From Microbacterium enclense (GTDB taxonomy: Bacteria; Actinomycetota; Actinomycetes; Actinomycetales; Microbacteriaceae): 64,000 bases of DNA. Both the position numbers and the translations under genes were made by a program. The stretch is from contig CP116226.1 of NCBI GenBank assembly GCA_038182865.1, positions 2,418,001 to 2,482,000 of the forward strand, written 5' to 3'. This document shows positions 24,815 through 33,539 of the stretch, piece by piece (the first letter of the stretch is position 1; the number at the start of each line of letters is the position of its first letter). The notes under the pieces were generated by a model, which was not told the origin of the DNA, did no database searches, and was given only the letters and a program-made list of their open reading frames with translations.

Positions 24815-25750
24815 GTGGAGCATACGAACATCGAGACCAGGGATGCCGCCGTCGTCGAGGAGATGTGGCGGTCCGTGGTTCCGGGCGCGCGCATCGCTCG
24901 CGCCGAGACCATTCAACCGCCCCTGAACTGGCATTCCGTCTCGGACGCGGGCTTCGCTTTCTGCGACTACACGATCGGATCGACCATGCACGTCGAGTCC
25001 GACCCGCTCGACCAGGTGGTCGTCGGTCGGATCGCCGGCTCCCGGGTGGTCGGCACCTATCGACGCGAACGCATCGACACCGCGGTGCCCTTCATGGTCG
25101 TCGACCGTCCGCTGGAGGTGGCCTTCACGGGGCGCATCGCCGGCACGGCGGTGTCGTTCTCGCGCACCGAGTTCGAGGAGGCGGCTCGCCGCCTCTCGGG
25201 TGACGAGGGGCTGAGGGTTCGGGCGACCGGTTACGCCCCGGTGAACGAGCAGCGACTGCGTTACTGGTCGCGCACGTGGGAGTACACGCGCGACGTCCTC
25301 CTGCGGTCCTCCGACCGCACCCCCCTCATCGAGCAGCAGGCCCGCGCGCTCATGCTCGAAGCGTCGCTGCTCACGTTCCCCACGACGTTCACCGAGGCTC
25401 TCGCCGCCGGGCGCCCGGCACGCCCTCTGCCGGCTCCCGTCCGTCGTGCGAAGGCGTTCATCGAGGCGCACGCGGCGGAGTCGGTCGTCCTGGCCGACAT
25501 CGCGCAGGCTGCGCGATTGTCGCCACGTGGTCTGCAGTACGCGTTCCGCGCGTCGACCGGTCGCACTCCCATGCAGTATCTGCGCCGCGTGCGGCTGGAC
25601 GCCGCGCGCGCCGATCTGCGCAGCGCGGACCCCTCCGTCGACACGGTGGCCGCGATCGCGGCCCGATGGGGCTTCTCGAACCTCGGGCGTTTCGCCGCGA
25701 TGTACCGCGGCGAGTTCGGCGAGACCCCGTCGACGACGCTACGGGGCTGA
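24815..25750 (+). CDS. AraC-family transcriptional regulator
   Basis: 311 residues from GTG with AGGAAAG upstream. The C-terminal AraC DNA-binding domain occupies about the last 100 residues: ESVVLADIAQAARLSPRGLQ is the first helix-turn-helix and the second includes AAIAARWGFSNLGRFAAMY. The N-terminal ~180 residues form an AraC-binding-like ligand domain of the type seen in regulators of aromatic or alkane catabolism. Preceded by a 272-bp gap holding only a 7-bp hairpin (24618-24634). Converges with the LysR gene. Target unknown; the operon at 26810 is the nearest candidate. Confidence 0.88.
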   Translation: MEHTNIETRDAAVVEEMWRSVVPGARIARAETIQPPLNWHSVSDAGFAFCDYTIGSTMHVESDPLDQVVVGRIAGSRVVGTYRRERIDTAVPFMVVDRPLEVAFTGRIAGTAVSFSRTEFEEAARRLSGDEGLRVRATGYAPVNEQRLRYWSRTWEYTRDVLLRSSDRTPLIEQQARALMLEASLLTFPTTFTEALAAGRPARPLPAPVRRAKAFIEAHAAESVVLADIAQAARLSPRGLQYAFRASTGRTPMQYLRRVRLDAARADLRSADPSVDTVAAIAARWGFSNLGRFAAMYRGEFGETPSTTLRG

Positions 25751-25754
25751 ATCG

Positions 25755-26696
25755 TCACGACATCGGCGAGGGGAGCACCGGGCTGTTCGCTGTGAGGCGC
25801 GCGAGCACGCGGTGTGCCAGCTTCATGAACTCGGTGGTCGCGGGGGAGACGGCCCCGCCTCGCCGGGTGATGAAGGCGTAGTGCTCGTTGAAGGTCGGCG
25901 CGAGCGTGGTCCAGAACAGTCCGCGCTCAGCGATCACGGATCGCCCGACGTGATAAGAGACCAGCGAATCGCCCACCCCCTGCGCGGCGAGCTCGAGGGC
26001 ATGGGTCTGGAACTCCACCTCGATGATCGGGTGCATGCCCAGACCGGCCGCTTGCGCACGCTGGAGAATGGACACCCGCAAAGGATCGTCCTGTGACCAT
26101 CGCGCCTCCGACAGGATGAGGGGGCGGGTGGCCAGGGTGTCGATCGCGACCGGGTCGGTGGTGTGCTCGGGGTTCCGCGAGACGTACACGACCTGGTCGA
26201 CGAACACGCTCTGCGAGACGATGAGGTCCCGGTCGTCCACCGGCAGCTGCACCAGTCCGGCCTCGAGCTCGCCCGAGCGCACCGCGTCGGCCACCTCCGC
26301 CGAGTTCAAACCCGTGACGCGGATGCGTACACCGGGATGCTGGGCGTGGAATTCGCGGATGAGATCGGTCAGCAGGTAGAGGTGCGCGCTGTTGAACGTG
26401 CCGAACGACACCGTCCCCTCCTCGAGGCTCTTCACCCGCCGGCCGAAGTCGGCCAGCTCGACGACGTCGTTGACCGCACGCTCCGCCAAGGGCAGCAGTT
26501 GTCGCCCGGCATCGGTGAGGGTGAGGCGACGTGCGGTCCGGCTGAAGAGGCGAAGGCCCAGGTTCTGCTCGAGCACGGCGATCTGCTCCGACAGGCTCGG
26601 TTGCGCGATGTGGTGCTCCGCCGACGCGGCGGCGAAGGTACCGACGCGCGCGGTGGTGACGAAGTACTCCAGCTGACGGACGGTGGGAAGGGGCAC
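25755..26696 (-). CDS. LysR-family transcriptional regulator
   Basis: 313 residues from GTG with GAGGAG upstream. The N-terminal winged helix reads LPTVRQLEYFVTTARVGTFAAAS...HIAQPSLSEQIAVLEQ. The co-inducer domain from residue 90 includes SFGTFNSAHLYLLTDLIREF. Divergent from the SDR-importer-monooxygenase operon across a 113-bp gap holding a 15-bp dyad, the usual LysR layout. It probably activates that operon in response to its substrate or an intermediate (inference). Confidence 0.9.
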   Translation of the reverse strand: MPLPTVRQLEYFVTTARVGTFAAASAEHHIAQPSLSEQIAVLEQNLGLRLFSRTARRLTLTDAGRQLLPLAERAVNDVVELADFGRRVKSLEEGTVSFGTFNSAHLYLLTDLIREFHAQHPGVRIRVTGLNSAEVADAVRSGELEAGLVQLPVDDRDLIVSQSVFVDQVVYVSRNPEHTTDPVAIDTLATRPLILSEARWSQDDPLRVSILQRAQAAGLGMHPIIEVEFQTHALELAAQGVGDSLVSYHVGRSVIAERGLFWTTLAPTFNEHYAFITRRGGAVSPATTEFMKLAHRVLARLTANSPVLPSPMS

Positions 26697-26718
26697 GGCA
26701 GACTCCTCAAGGTTTTAC

Positions 26719-26733
26719 CTGTGGTGACCATAG
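26719..26733. promoter_or_regulatory. Candidate LysR binding dyad
   Basis: CTGTGGTGACCATAG is a 15-bp imperfect palindrome: 7-bp arms, one mismatch, central G. It lies 22 bp upstream of the LysR start and 76 bp upstream of the first SDR gene. It contains the T-N11-A spacing common to LysR sites. Position and symmetry are the only evidence. Confidence 0.45.
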
Positions 26734-26809
26734 CAAAACAAGTCTGGCTCTTGCCTTCTATCGCTGGTGCACTGGTGTTCGTCACCACCGACACGAACGG
26801 AGACAGCGA

Positions 26810-27526
26810 ATGCACGGAACGGCGGGTGTGGCTCTCATCACGGGAGCCGCGAGCGGAATGGGCGCGAGCGCAGTGGCCCTCTTCCTCGAGCGGGGGTACC
26901 GGGTGCTCGGAGTCGACGTGGCTGCCACCTCCGCCCCCCGGGGGTACGAGGCGTCTTACGTGTCGCTCATCGCCGACGTCCGCTCCCGCGCCACCCTCGA
27001 AGCGGCGATCCGGGACGCCCTGGAGCTCGAGGACGCCATCGACGTCGTCGCCAACATCGCCGGCGTCTACCCGCCGACCACCCTCGAGACGTTCGACGAA
27101 GAGACGTTCCACCGCATCTTCGACATCAACGTCCTCGGCATTCTGAACGTCATCGCCGCAGCCCGGCCGCGTCTGGCGCGCGGCGCCTCGGTGGTCAACT
27201 TCGCCTCGGTGGACGCCTTCGAGGTCTCGCGCGGGCAACTGCTCTACGGTGCATCGAAGGCGGCGGTGGTCATGCTGACCAAGTCGCTCGCCCTGGAGCT
27301 CGCCCCCCACGGCGTCCGCGTCAACGGCATCGCGCCCGGGTGGGTGGCAACGCCCGGCAACGCGGCGACCGGACGGATGGACGCCGCAGCAGAGTCCATC
27401 CCTCTCGGACGCGTGGCTCAGCCCGAGGAGATCGCGGCCTGGGTATGGCTGATCTCTCAACCCGATTACGGCGCTTTCCTCACCGGGGAGACCGTCGTCC
27501 TCTCCGGCGGGGACGTGATGCGCTGA
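26810..27526 (+). CDS. SDR-family oxidoreductase
   Basis: 238 residues, classical SDR. ITGAASGMGASAVALF is the cofactor loop, NIAGVYPPT replaces the usual NNAG, the catalytic Ser lies in NFASVDAFEV, and YGASK gives Tyr/Lys. First gene of the operon divergent from LysR; its stop overlaps the second SDR by one base. Two adjacent SDRs suggest sequential alcohol oxidations of a ring or side chain. Substrate unknown. Confidence 0.87.
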   Translation: MHGTAGVALITGAASGMGASAVALFLERGYRVLGVDVAATSAPRGYEASYVSLIADVRSRATLEAAIRDALELEDAIDVVANIAGVYPPTTLETFDEETFHRIFDINVLGILNVIAAARPRLARGASVVNFASVDAFEVSRGQLLYGASKAAVVMLTKSLALELAPHGVRVNGIAPGWVATPGNAATGRMDAAAESIPLGRVAQPEEIAAWVWLISQPDYGAFLTGETVVLSGGDVMR

Positions 27527-28242
27527 TGATGCCTCTCGTCGTGATCACCGGGGGCGCTCGCGGGCAGGGCGCGGCTCACGCGCAGCATCTCGCGCGCCGC
27601 GGCTATTCCGTCCTCGTCACCGACATCCTCGACGATCAGGGTGAGGCGTCGGCCCAGCGACTGCGCGACGAGGGCGCATCGGCCATGTACGTGCATCACG
27701 ACGTCAGCTCCGAGGCCGACTGGTCCGCTCTGGCCGACACCGTGGTCGCGTACGGAGGCCCCGTGCAGGCGCTTGTCAACAACGCGGGAATCCTGCGCCA
27801 CCGGTATCTCGGCGAGACCTCTCTGGATGACTGGGAGCAGCAGTTCGCCGTGAACACGCGCAGCGCGTTCCTCGGCATCCGGGCGCTCGCCCCCCTCCTG
27901 AGCGACGGGGGTTCCATCATCAACATCTCGTCGACCGCCGCGCTCGTCGGAGCCCCCGGTTACTCGGCCTACTCGGCGTCGAAGGCCGCGCTGGTCGGAC
28001 TCACCCGGGCCGCCGCCGTCGAGCTCGCTCCGCGCGTGCGCATCAACGTCGTCTGTCCCGGCGGCGTCGTCACGGCGATGAACGACGACGAGCCCCCCAG
28101 CGGGTCGAGCTCGACCGCCCCGCTCGGTCGTCGCGCCCGAGTCGACGAGATCTCCCCCCTGCTGGCCTACCTCGTCGGAGACGACTCCGCCTTCGTCACC
28201 GGCTCCGTCCTCACCATCGACGGCGGCCTGACCGCCGCGTGA
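27526..28242 (+). CDS. SDR-family oxidoreductase
   Basis: 238 residues. Motifs: VITGGARGQGAAHA, VNNAGILRHR, ISSTAALVGAPGYSAYSASK (Ser, Tyr, Lys). The start is the first of two adjacent ATGs (TGATGATG) overlapping the stop of the previous SDR; the second ATG would shorten it by one residue. Paralogue of the upstream gene, but clearly divergent. Followed after 40 bp by the importer lipoprotein. Confidence 0.87.
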   Translation: MMPLVVITGGARGQGAAHAQHLARRGYSVLVTDILDDQGEASAQRLRDEGASAMYVHHDVSSEADWSALADTVVAYGGPVQALVNNAGILRHRYLGETSLDDWEQQFAVNTRSAFLGIRALAPLLSDGGSIINISSTAALVGAPGYSAYSASKAALVGLTRAAAVELAPRVRINVVCPGGVVTAMNDDEPPSGSSSTAPLGRRARVDEISPLLAYLVGDDSAFVTGSVLTIDGGLTAA

Positions 28243-28282
28243 GACCTGCACCATCCGCAACCCGACCCGAAGGATCAGCACC

Positions 28283-29155
28283 ATGACCCGTACTACGCCC
28301 CGCCGCTCCGCCCGTGTCCTCGCCCTCGTCACCGCATCCGGTCTTGCGCTCGCCGGTTGCGCGTCCGCGGCCCCCGCCTCCACGGTCGCGGCGGACTGCA
28401 CTCCCGCCGACGAAGGGCTCACGACGTTCACCGCCGGAACTCTGACCGTCGGCGTCCCCGAGAACCCGCCCTACACCCAGACCGACGGCTCCGGCGGCGC
28501 CTCCGGCATCGAGATCGACATCATCGACAAGCTCGCCGCTGCCGAATGCCTCGCCGTCAGCTACGTGCCGATCACCTACGCCAACGGCATCCCGATGATC
28601 ACCGAGCAGAAGAAGACCGACATCATCACCGGTGGCTGGTACGTGACGCCCAAGCGTGCGGAGCAGGTCGGTTTCACCACCCCGACGATGTACGACACCA
28701 TGGGCGTGGTCTCCCAGGACGGCATCGACACCATCGACCAGCTCGAGACGGTGGGCACCGTCGGCACCGGCACGGGCTTCTCCTGGAACGAGGAGCTGGC
28801 GCCCCTGCTCGGCAGCAAGCTGCAGCAGTATCCCGGCACCGTCGAGATGAAGCAGGACCTCGTCGCCGGTCGCATCCAGGCCGCCCTCGACGGGTACGCC
28901 GTCGCCGTGGCGGCCTACGCCGACACCGACTACAAGGTCGAGCCCATCGAAGCCGACCCGCGCGTGTCGATCACTCAATCGAAGCCGCTGATCGCGTTCC
29001 CCGTCTCGAAGGACAACACCGCGCTGTCCGACGCCCTCAGCTCGCTCATCGATCAGTACCGCACCGACGGCACGCTCGCCGACCTGCTGGCGCAGTACAA
29101 CCTGCCGGCAGACCTGCTGGTCCCGGCGGACGCCGCCGCCTCTTCCATTCGATGA
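28283..29155 (+). CDS. Polar amino-acid-type ABC importer, binding lipoprotein (family 3)
   Basis: 290 residues. Lipoprotein signal with Arg-rich start and lipobox ALAGC (Cys26). Family 3 features: LTVGVPENPPYTQTDGSGG and GIEIDIIDKLAAAECL, matching the amino-acid ligand cleft entrance. GAAGGAT ribosome site. The ligand is probably a charged or zwitterionic small molecule, but the position usually bearing the carboxylate-binding Arg is not obvious, so it may not be a standard amino acid (inference). A strong hairpin follows the stop. Confidence 0.9.
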   Translation: MTRTTPRRSARVLALVTASGLALAGCASAAPASTVAADCTPADEGLTTFTAGTLTVGVPENPPYTQTDGSGGASGIEIDIIDKLAAAECLAVSYVPITYANGIPMITEQKKTDIITGGWYVTPKRAEQVGFTTPTMYDTMGVVSQDGIDTIDQLETVGTVGTGTGFSWNEELAPLLGSKLQQYPGTVEMKQDLVAGRIQAALDGYAVAVAAYADTDYKVEPIEADPRVSITQSKPLIAFPVSKDNTALSDALSSLIDQYRTDGTLADLLAQYNLPADLLVPADAAASSIR

Positions 29156-29161
29156 CTCGCC

Positions 29162-29188
29162 GGGGCGCCCGCCGCGCGCGGGCGCCCC
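29162..29188 (+). terminator. 11-bp hairpin after importer lipoprotein gene
   Basis: GGGGCGCCCGC (29162-29172) pairs perfectly with GCGGGCGCCCC (29178-29188) around CGCGC. It lies between the lipoprotein and ATPase genes, the same position as the hairpin at 13527 in the other importer operon. A partial terminator or mRNA stabiliser favouring binding-protein expression is the likely role. Confidence 0.65.
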
Positions 29189-29206
29189 TCTCCCCGAGAG
29201 GCCCCC

Positions 29207-29989
29207 ATGCCCCAGCTGATCACCGAGGCGAACGAGCTCGCCACCGCGGGCGTCACGATCTCGCACCTGTCGAAGAGCTTCGGCAGCAACCTCGTGCTCG
29301 ACGACATCTCCATGACCGTCGCGCCCGGGAGCGTCACGGCGCTCATCGGCCCGTCGGGGTCGGGCAAGAGCACTCTCTTGCGTTGCGTGAACCTTCTCGA
29401 GCAGCCTGATCGCGGGTCGATCACGGTCGGCTCGACGACCATCGAGGCCGGTGCGAAGGTCACCGACCGCACCCTTCTCGCGCTGCGTCGACAGGTGGGC
29501 ATGGTGTTCCAGTCGTTCAACCTCTTCCCGCACATGACGGTGCTGCGCAACGTCGCTTACCCGCAGGAGAAGATCCTCGGTCGCTCTCGCGCCGAGGCGG
29601 AGGAGCGTGCGCTCACGCTGCTGGAGCGCGTGGGCCTGCGCGACAAAGCGCAGCAGCACCCCGGCCGGTGCTCCGGAGGGCAGCAGCAGCGCATCGCCAT
29701 CGTGCGGGCGCTGGCCCTGAACCCCCGCGCGATGCTGTTCGACGAGCCCACGAGCGCTCTCGACCCGGAGGTCGGTGTCGAGGTCCTCGCCGTGATGCGC
29801 GAGCTCGCCGACAGCGGCATGACGATGATCGTCGTCACCCACGAGATGCAATTCGCGCGTGACGTCTCCGACCACCTCGTGGTGATGGCCGACGGGCACA
29901 TCATCGAGGAGGGCGACCCCCGCGCCATCATGGCCGCGCCGAGCCAGGAGCGCACGCGTCGCTTCCTCTCGGCTGTCTTGGAGCGCTGA
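29207..29989 (+). CDS. Polar amino-acid-type ABC importer, ATP-binding protein
   Basis: 260 residues. Walker A GPSGSGKSTLLR near residue 49, Q-loop FQSFNLFPHMTV, signature motif CSGGQQQR (Cys replacing the usual Leu), Walker B MLFDEPTSALDPE and switch His in VVTHEM. GlnQ/HisP family. Coupled to the permeases: the stop is one base before the next ATG. GAGAGG ribosome site. Confidence 0.95.
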   Translation: MPQLITEANELATAGVTISHLSKSFGSNLVLDDISMTVAPGSVTALIGPSGSGKSTLLRCVNLLEQPDRGSITVGSTTIEAGAKVTDRTLLALRRQVGMVFQSFNLFPHMTVLRNVAYPQEKILGRSRAEAEERALTLLERVGLRDKAQQHPGRCSGGQQQRIAIVRALALNPRAMLFDEPTSALDPEVGVEVLAVMRELADSGMTMIVVTHEMQFARDVSDHLVVMADGHIIEEGDPRAIMAAPSQERTRRFLSAVLER

Positions 29990-29990
29990 C

Positions 29991-30629
29991 ATGGAAGCCG
30001 TCGTCGCGGTCCTGCTGGGACTCCCTCTGACCCTGCTCGTGACGGCCGCCGCGTTCGCGATCGGCCTGATCGGAGCCATTCCGCTGATGCTGGGCCTACG
30101 CTCCCGATCCCGCATCGTGCGCCTGGCCGTGCGCTTCGTCGTCGACCTCATCCGCGGTGTCCCTCCGATCGTGTGGCTGTTCGTGCTGTTCTTCGGGGTC
30201 TCGATCGGTGCGCTGCGCTTCAACGCCCTCGCCGCCGCGATCGTGGGGCTCGGGATCATCTCGGCGGCCTACCTCGCCGAGATCTACCGCGGGGGCTTCG
30301 CGACGCTCCCCGCCGGCCAGACCGAGGCCGCGCGTGCCCTGGGGCTCGGGCGTCGCTCGACCTTCGTGCGGGTGCTCGCGCCGCAGGCGGCGCGTACGGC
30401 CCTGCCCTCGATCACGACGTTTTTGCTGGCGCTGCTGAAGGACTCCTCGATCGCCTCGACGATCGGCGTCACCGACATGGTCTTCGCCGCCAACACGTTC
30501 GTGCGCCAGAACCCCATGACGGCCGGGCTCACCCCGTTCTTCGTCGCGGCGGCCGTGTACGTCGTCATCAGCGTCCCGCTGGCCATCGTCGCCCGCCGAC
30601 TGGACACTCGCCTGAGAAGGAGCGCGTGA
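29991..30629 (+). CDS. Polar amino-acid-type ABC importer, permease
   Basis: 212 residues, about five membrane segments, HisMQ family. The EAA loop reads AEIYRGGFATLPAGQTEAAR followed by ALGLG and LAPQA. Starts 1 bp after the ATPase stop and ends sharing one base with the next permease gene. Forms a heterodimer with that permease. Confidence 0.93.
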   Translation: MEAVVAVLLGLPLTLLVTAAAFAIGLIGAIPLMLGLRSRSRIVRLAVRFVVDLIRGVPPIVWLFVLFFGVSIGALRFNALAAAIVGLGIISAAYLAEIYRGGFATLPAGQTEAARALGLGRRSTFVRVLAPQAARTALPSITTFLLALLKDSSIASTIGVTDMVFAANTFVRQNPMTAGLTPFFVAAAVYVVISVPLAIVARRLDTRLRRSA

Positions 30630-31273
30630 TGGACCTCTCGCTGTACCTCCCACGCCTGCTCGACGGACTCGGCGTCAGCCTGCAGCTGACCGCCCTGTCG
30701 GTCGTCTTCGGGTACGCCCTCGGACTCGTCTTCGCGCTCGGAGTGTCTTCGATCCACCGCGCGCTGCGCTGGCCCGCGCTCGTCGTGGTCGAGATCGGAC
30801 GCGGCATCCCGGCCTTGGTGGTGCTGTACATCGTCTACTACGGTCTGCCCGCGGCGGGTGTGCTGTTGAGCAGCTTCTGGGCCGCTGCTGCGGGTCTCAC
30901 CTTCACGGTCGCCGCCTATTCCTCCGAGATGATCCGGGCCGGCATCCAGTCGGTCCCGCGCGGGCAAGGGGAGGCAGCGGCAGCCCTCGGCCTGTCGCGC
31001 CTGCCGGCCTTCGCGCGGGTCATCCTGCCGCAGGGGCTGCGCTCGTCGATTCCGGCGCTGATGGGCCTGGCGATCCAGTCGTTCCAGGGCACGTCACTGG
31101 CGTACTCGATCTCGGTCAACGAGCTGATGAGCCAGGCGTACCAGGTGAGCTCGCTGACCTTCGCCTACCTCACCGTGTACGTCGTCACCGGAGTCATCTA
31201 CGCCGCGATCGCGGTCCCGGCCACCTGGGCATCGGTGTGGGTCGAGCATCGTCTTGCGCGAGGTCACGCATGA
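30629..31273 (+). CDS. Polar amino-acid-type ABC importer, permease
   Basis: 214 residues, HisMQ family, about five membrane segments. EAA loop SEMIRAGIQSVPRGQGEAAA then ALGLSRLP and ILPQGLR. TGATG overlap with the first permease and ATGA overlap with the racemase gene, so uptake and catabolic genes are cotranscribed. GAAGGAG ribosome site. Confidence 0.93.
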   Translation: MDLSLYLPRLLDGLGVSLQLTALSVVFGYALGLVFALGVSSIHRALRWPALVVVEIGRGIPALVVLYIVYYGLPAAGVLLSSFWAAAAGLTFTVAAYSSEMIRAGIQSVPRGQGEAAAALGLSRLPAFARVILPQGLRSSIPALMGLAIQSFQGTSLAYSISVNELMSQAYQVSSLTFAYLTVYVVTGVIYAAIAVPATWASVWVEHRLARGHA

Positions 31274-32076
31274 TGCGCCTCACGTGGATCGAGGCGACGG
31301 TAGGGGAGCCGGCGCACGCCCCGCTGTGGGATCTGCTCACGGGCCATGTGGAGCGACTGGCCGCGGGTCGCGCGCAGGTGCGGCTGCGTCACGTCGGCGT
31401 CGACGCCGGCGGCATCCGCACCCCGGCCAACCGGCTCCTCAGCGACGCGGCCGTGCTCGCCACGGCTCTCCACGCGCAAGACACGAGCGACGCCGTCGTC
31501 GTCGGCTGCTGGGGAGCGCCGACCGCGGCGGTCCGCGGCGCGGTGTCCGTGCCGGTGTCGACCCTCACGGATGCCGTGGCGCGCACGGCCGGTTCGCTCG
31601 CCCGGCGCGCAGCCGTCGTCACCGTCGCTCCCGTCCTCGCGCCACTGTTCGCCGACGACCTCGTCGCCCACGGCGCGAGCGGTCTGAGCGTTCGCGCCTA
31701 CGCGCCCGAGTCGACCCTCGACGACGTCACCCGCGCGGTCACCGACCCCGACGACCTCATCGCCCGCTTCGACGTCGCAGCTCGCCGTGCCGTGGACGAG
31801 GGCGCGGATGCCGTCATCGCGGGGTGTGCCTATCTGGGTGCCCTCTTCGCCGCCCACGGATACACCGCCGTCGGCGGTGCACCCGACGTGCCGGTGTGGG
31901 ACCCGAACGCGCTCGCGATGGAACATGTGCTCTCACTTGCACGGCTCGCGGACGCGGGCGTCCGCCCGACCGACCGCGGCTACCCCCGACCCCGCGGCGA
32001 ACGCGCTCGCGCGCTCGCCGCTGCCGCCCGCCGCCTCTCCGACGGACCCCCGTCACCCGAAAGGACACCCGCATGA
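31270..32076 (+). CDS. Asp/Glu/hydantoin racemase-family protein
   Basis: 268 residues. Two cysteines in the expected catalytic positions are visible: VVVGCWGAP near residue 79 and VIAGCAYLG near residue 184. This matches cofactor-independent aspartate/glutamate/hydantoin racemases and arylmalonate decarboxylase relatives. Two ATGs are adjacent; the first overlaps the permease stop (ATGA). The C-terminal 40 residues are basic and low-complexity. Within an uptake/oxidation operon it may convert an imported D- or L-amino-acid-like compound to the isomer used downstream (inference). Confidence 0.83.
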   Translation: MMRLTWIEATVGEPAHAPLWDLLTGHVERLAAGRAQVRLRHVGVDAGGIRTPANRLLSDAAVLATALHAQDTSDAVVVGCWGAPTAAVRGAVSVPVSTLTDAVARTAGSLARRAAVVTVAPVLAPLFADDLVAHGASGLSVRAYAPESTLDDVTRAVTDPDDLIARFDVAARRAVDEGADAVIAGCAYLGALFAAHGYTAVGGAPDVPVWDPNALAMEHVLSLARLADAGVRPTDRGYPRPRGERARALAAAARRLSDGPPSPERTPA

Positions 32077-33368
32077 CCCGTTACTGCGTGATCGGAGCCG
32101 GCGCTGCCGGCATCTCGACCCTCCAGCGCCTGCGAGCGGCCGGCTACGACGCCGACTGCTTCGAGAAGACCGACCGTGTCGGCGGTCACTGGCACACCGA
32201 CTACGACGCGTTGCACCTCATCACCTCGCGCGACATGACGGGCTTCGAGGGCTTCCCGATGCCGAAGGAGTACCCCCACTTCCCCCGCCGCGACCAGGTG
32301 CGGGCCTACCTGGAGTCGTACGCTCGCGAGCACGGCCTCTACGACGTCATCCGCTTCGAGACCGCGGTGGTCTCGGTCGTGCCGCGCCCGAGCGACGGCC
32401 CCACCGGATCGGCGGGGTGGACGGTCACGCTCGACGCCGGCGAGAGCATCGACTACGACGGTGTCTTCGTCGCCAACGGCCACCTGTGGGACCAGAAGCG
32501 TCCCGCGATCTCCGCCGACTTCACGGGCAAGCAGGTGCACTCCGGGTCGTACCGCAACACCGGCGACATCGAGGGCACGCGCGTGCTCGTCGTGGGGGCG
32601 GGCAACTCCGGATGCGACCTGGCCGCCGACGCCGCTCAGCACCGGCTGGAGGTCGACATCGTCATCCGCGAGGGCGTGTACTTCCAGCCGAAGAGCTACT
32701 TCGGCGTCCCGCGCCAGGAGATCCCCTGGATGGGACAGTTCGCGCCCGACGAGCAGGACCTCATCGCCCGCCTGCTCGCCCGCGTCTCGATCGGAGAGGC
32801 GAAGGACTACCCGGGCCTGCCGGAGCCGGCGTACCGCACGCTCGCCGAGGGGCGGACGGTCGTGAACGAGCTGCTGCTGTACTGGGTGCAGCACGGCCGC
32901 ATCGGCGTCCGTCCGGGCATCGAACGCATCGAGGGGCGCACCGTGCACTTCGCCGACGGCGAGGCCCGCGAGTACGACACGATCCTGTGGGCGACCGGCT
33001 TCCACGCCTCGCTGCCCTTCCTCGACGACGCTCTGGTGCCGCGCCGGGGCGGTGTGCCCCTGCGGCTCGCTGCCGGGATCGTCCCCGTGGGGCTCGAAAA
33101 GCTGTACTACATCGGCTTGTCGGCTCCGCGTGGTCCGCAGATCCCCGTGTACGGCGTGCAGGCGGCGCTCGCGCTGCGCATGCTCGCGCTCCACGAGGAG
33201 GCGCCCCATGGCTACGTGGCGCTTGCGGCCTACCTGGCGAGGCTCCAGGAGGCCGACGACCGCATCGACATCGTGCGCGCGGTGTGGAACGACCAGCTCG
33301 CCGACACCGAGCGGTTGCTGGACGCCTTCGTGCTCGCTCACGCGGAGCCGGCTGTCAGTCAGGCGTGA
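32073..33368 (+). CDS. Flavin-containing monooxygenase (class B)
   Basis: 431 residues. FAD motif YCVIGAGAAGISTLQ at the N-terminus; FMO identifying motif F-x-G-x3-H-x3-Y seen as FTGKQVHSGSY near residue 150; NADPH motif VLVVGAGNSGCD near residue 170; ATGF loop ILWATGFH near residue 307. Such enzymes oxygenate N or S atoms, or carry out Baeyer-Villiger oxidations. ATGA overlap with the racemase gene; last gene of the operon, followed by a 66-bp palindromic element. Substrate probably the N- or S-containing compound taken up by the importer (inference). Confidence 0.9.
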   Translation: MTRYCVIGAGAAGISTLQRLRAAGYDADCFEKTDRVGGHWHTDYDALHLITSRDMTGFEGFPMPKEYPHFPRRDQVRAYLESYAREHGLYDVIRFETAVVSVVPRPSDGPTGSAGWTVTLDAGESIDYDGVFVANGHLWDQKRPAISADFTGKQVHSGSYRNTGDIEGTRVLVVGAGNSGCDLAADAAQHRLEVDIVIREGVYFQPKSYFGVPRQEIPWMGQFAPDEQDLIARLLARVSIGEAKDYPGLPEPAYRTLAEGRTVVNELLLYWVQHGRIGVRPGIERIEGRTVHFADGEAREYDTILWATGFHASLPFLDDALVPRRGGVPLRLAAGIVPVGLEKLYYIGLSAPRGPQIPVYGVQAALALRMLALHEEAPHGYVALAAYLARLQEADDRIDIVRAVWNDQLADTERLLDAFVLAHAEPAVSQA

Positions 33369-33408
33369 TGCGGAGGCGCGGGTCGCGGCGGTCCGTCCGC
33401 GGGGGAGG

Positions 33409-33474
33409 GGAGGAGATGCGGCGAGCGGAGGACACCCGGGGGCCGTGGCATCCTCCCGTCCCCGTTTCTCCTCC
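33409..33474. repeat. 66-bp dispersed palindromic element, copy 1
   Basis: Outer arms GGAGGAGA (33409-33416) and TCTCCTCC (33467-33474), inner arms GGAGGA (33427-33432) and TCCTCC (33451-33456), 18-nt loop. The middle 6-mers (CGGCGA / TCCCCG) are degenerate in this copy. Located in the 171-bp convergent gap between the monooxygenase and SulP genes. Spacing identical to the copies at 36104, 46881 and 54692. Confidence 0.85.
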
Positions 33475-33539
33475 GCTCCGCACCGCACGGGCGGCTCGGC
33501 CACGGGGTCAGCGACCACACGTCGGCGGCAGCCCCGCCC

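Noticed and set aside
28211..30259. Minus-strand open frame of about 680 codons
   Set aside because: Covers the antisense of importer genes with clear lipoprotein, Walker and EAA motifs on the plus strand.
33409..33474. Palindromic elements as simple Rho-independent terminators
   Set aside because: No T run follows any copy, loops are long (18 nt), and copy 3 sits in a tandem gap; kept as a separate repeat family instead.
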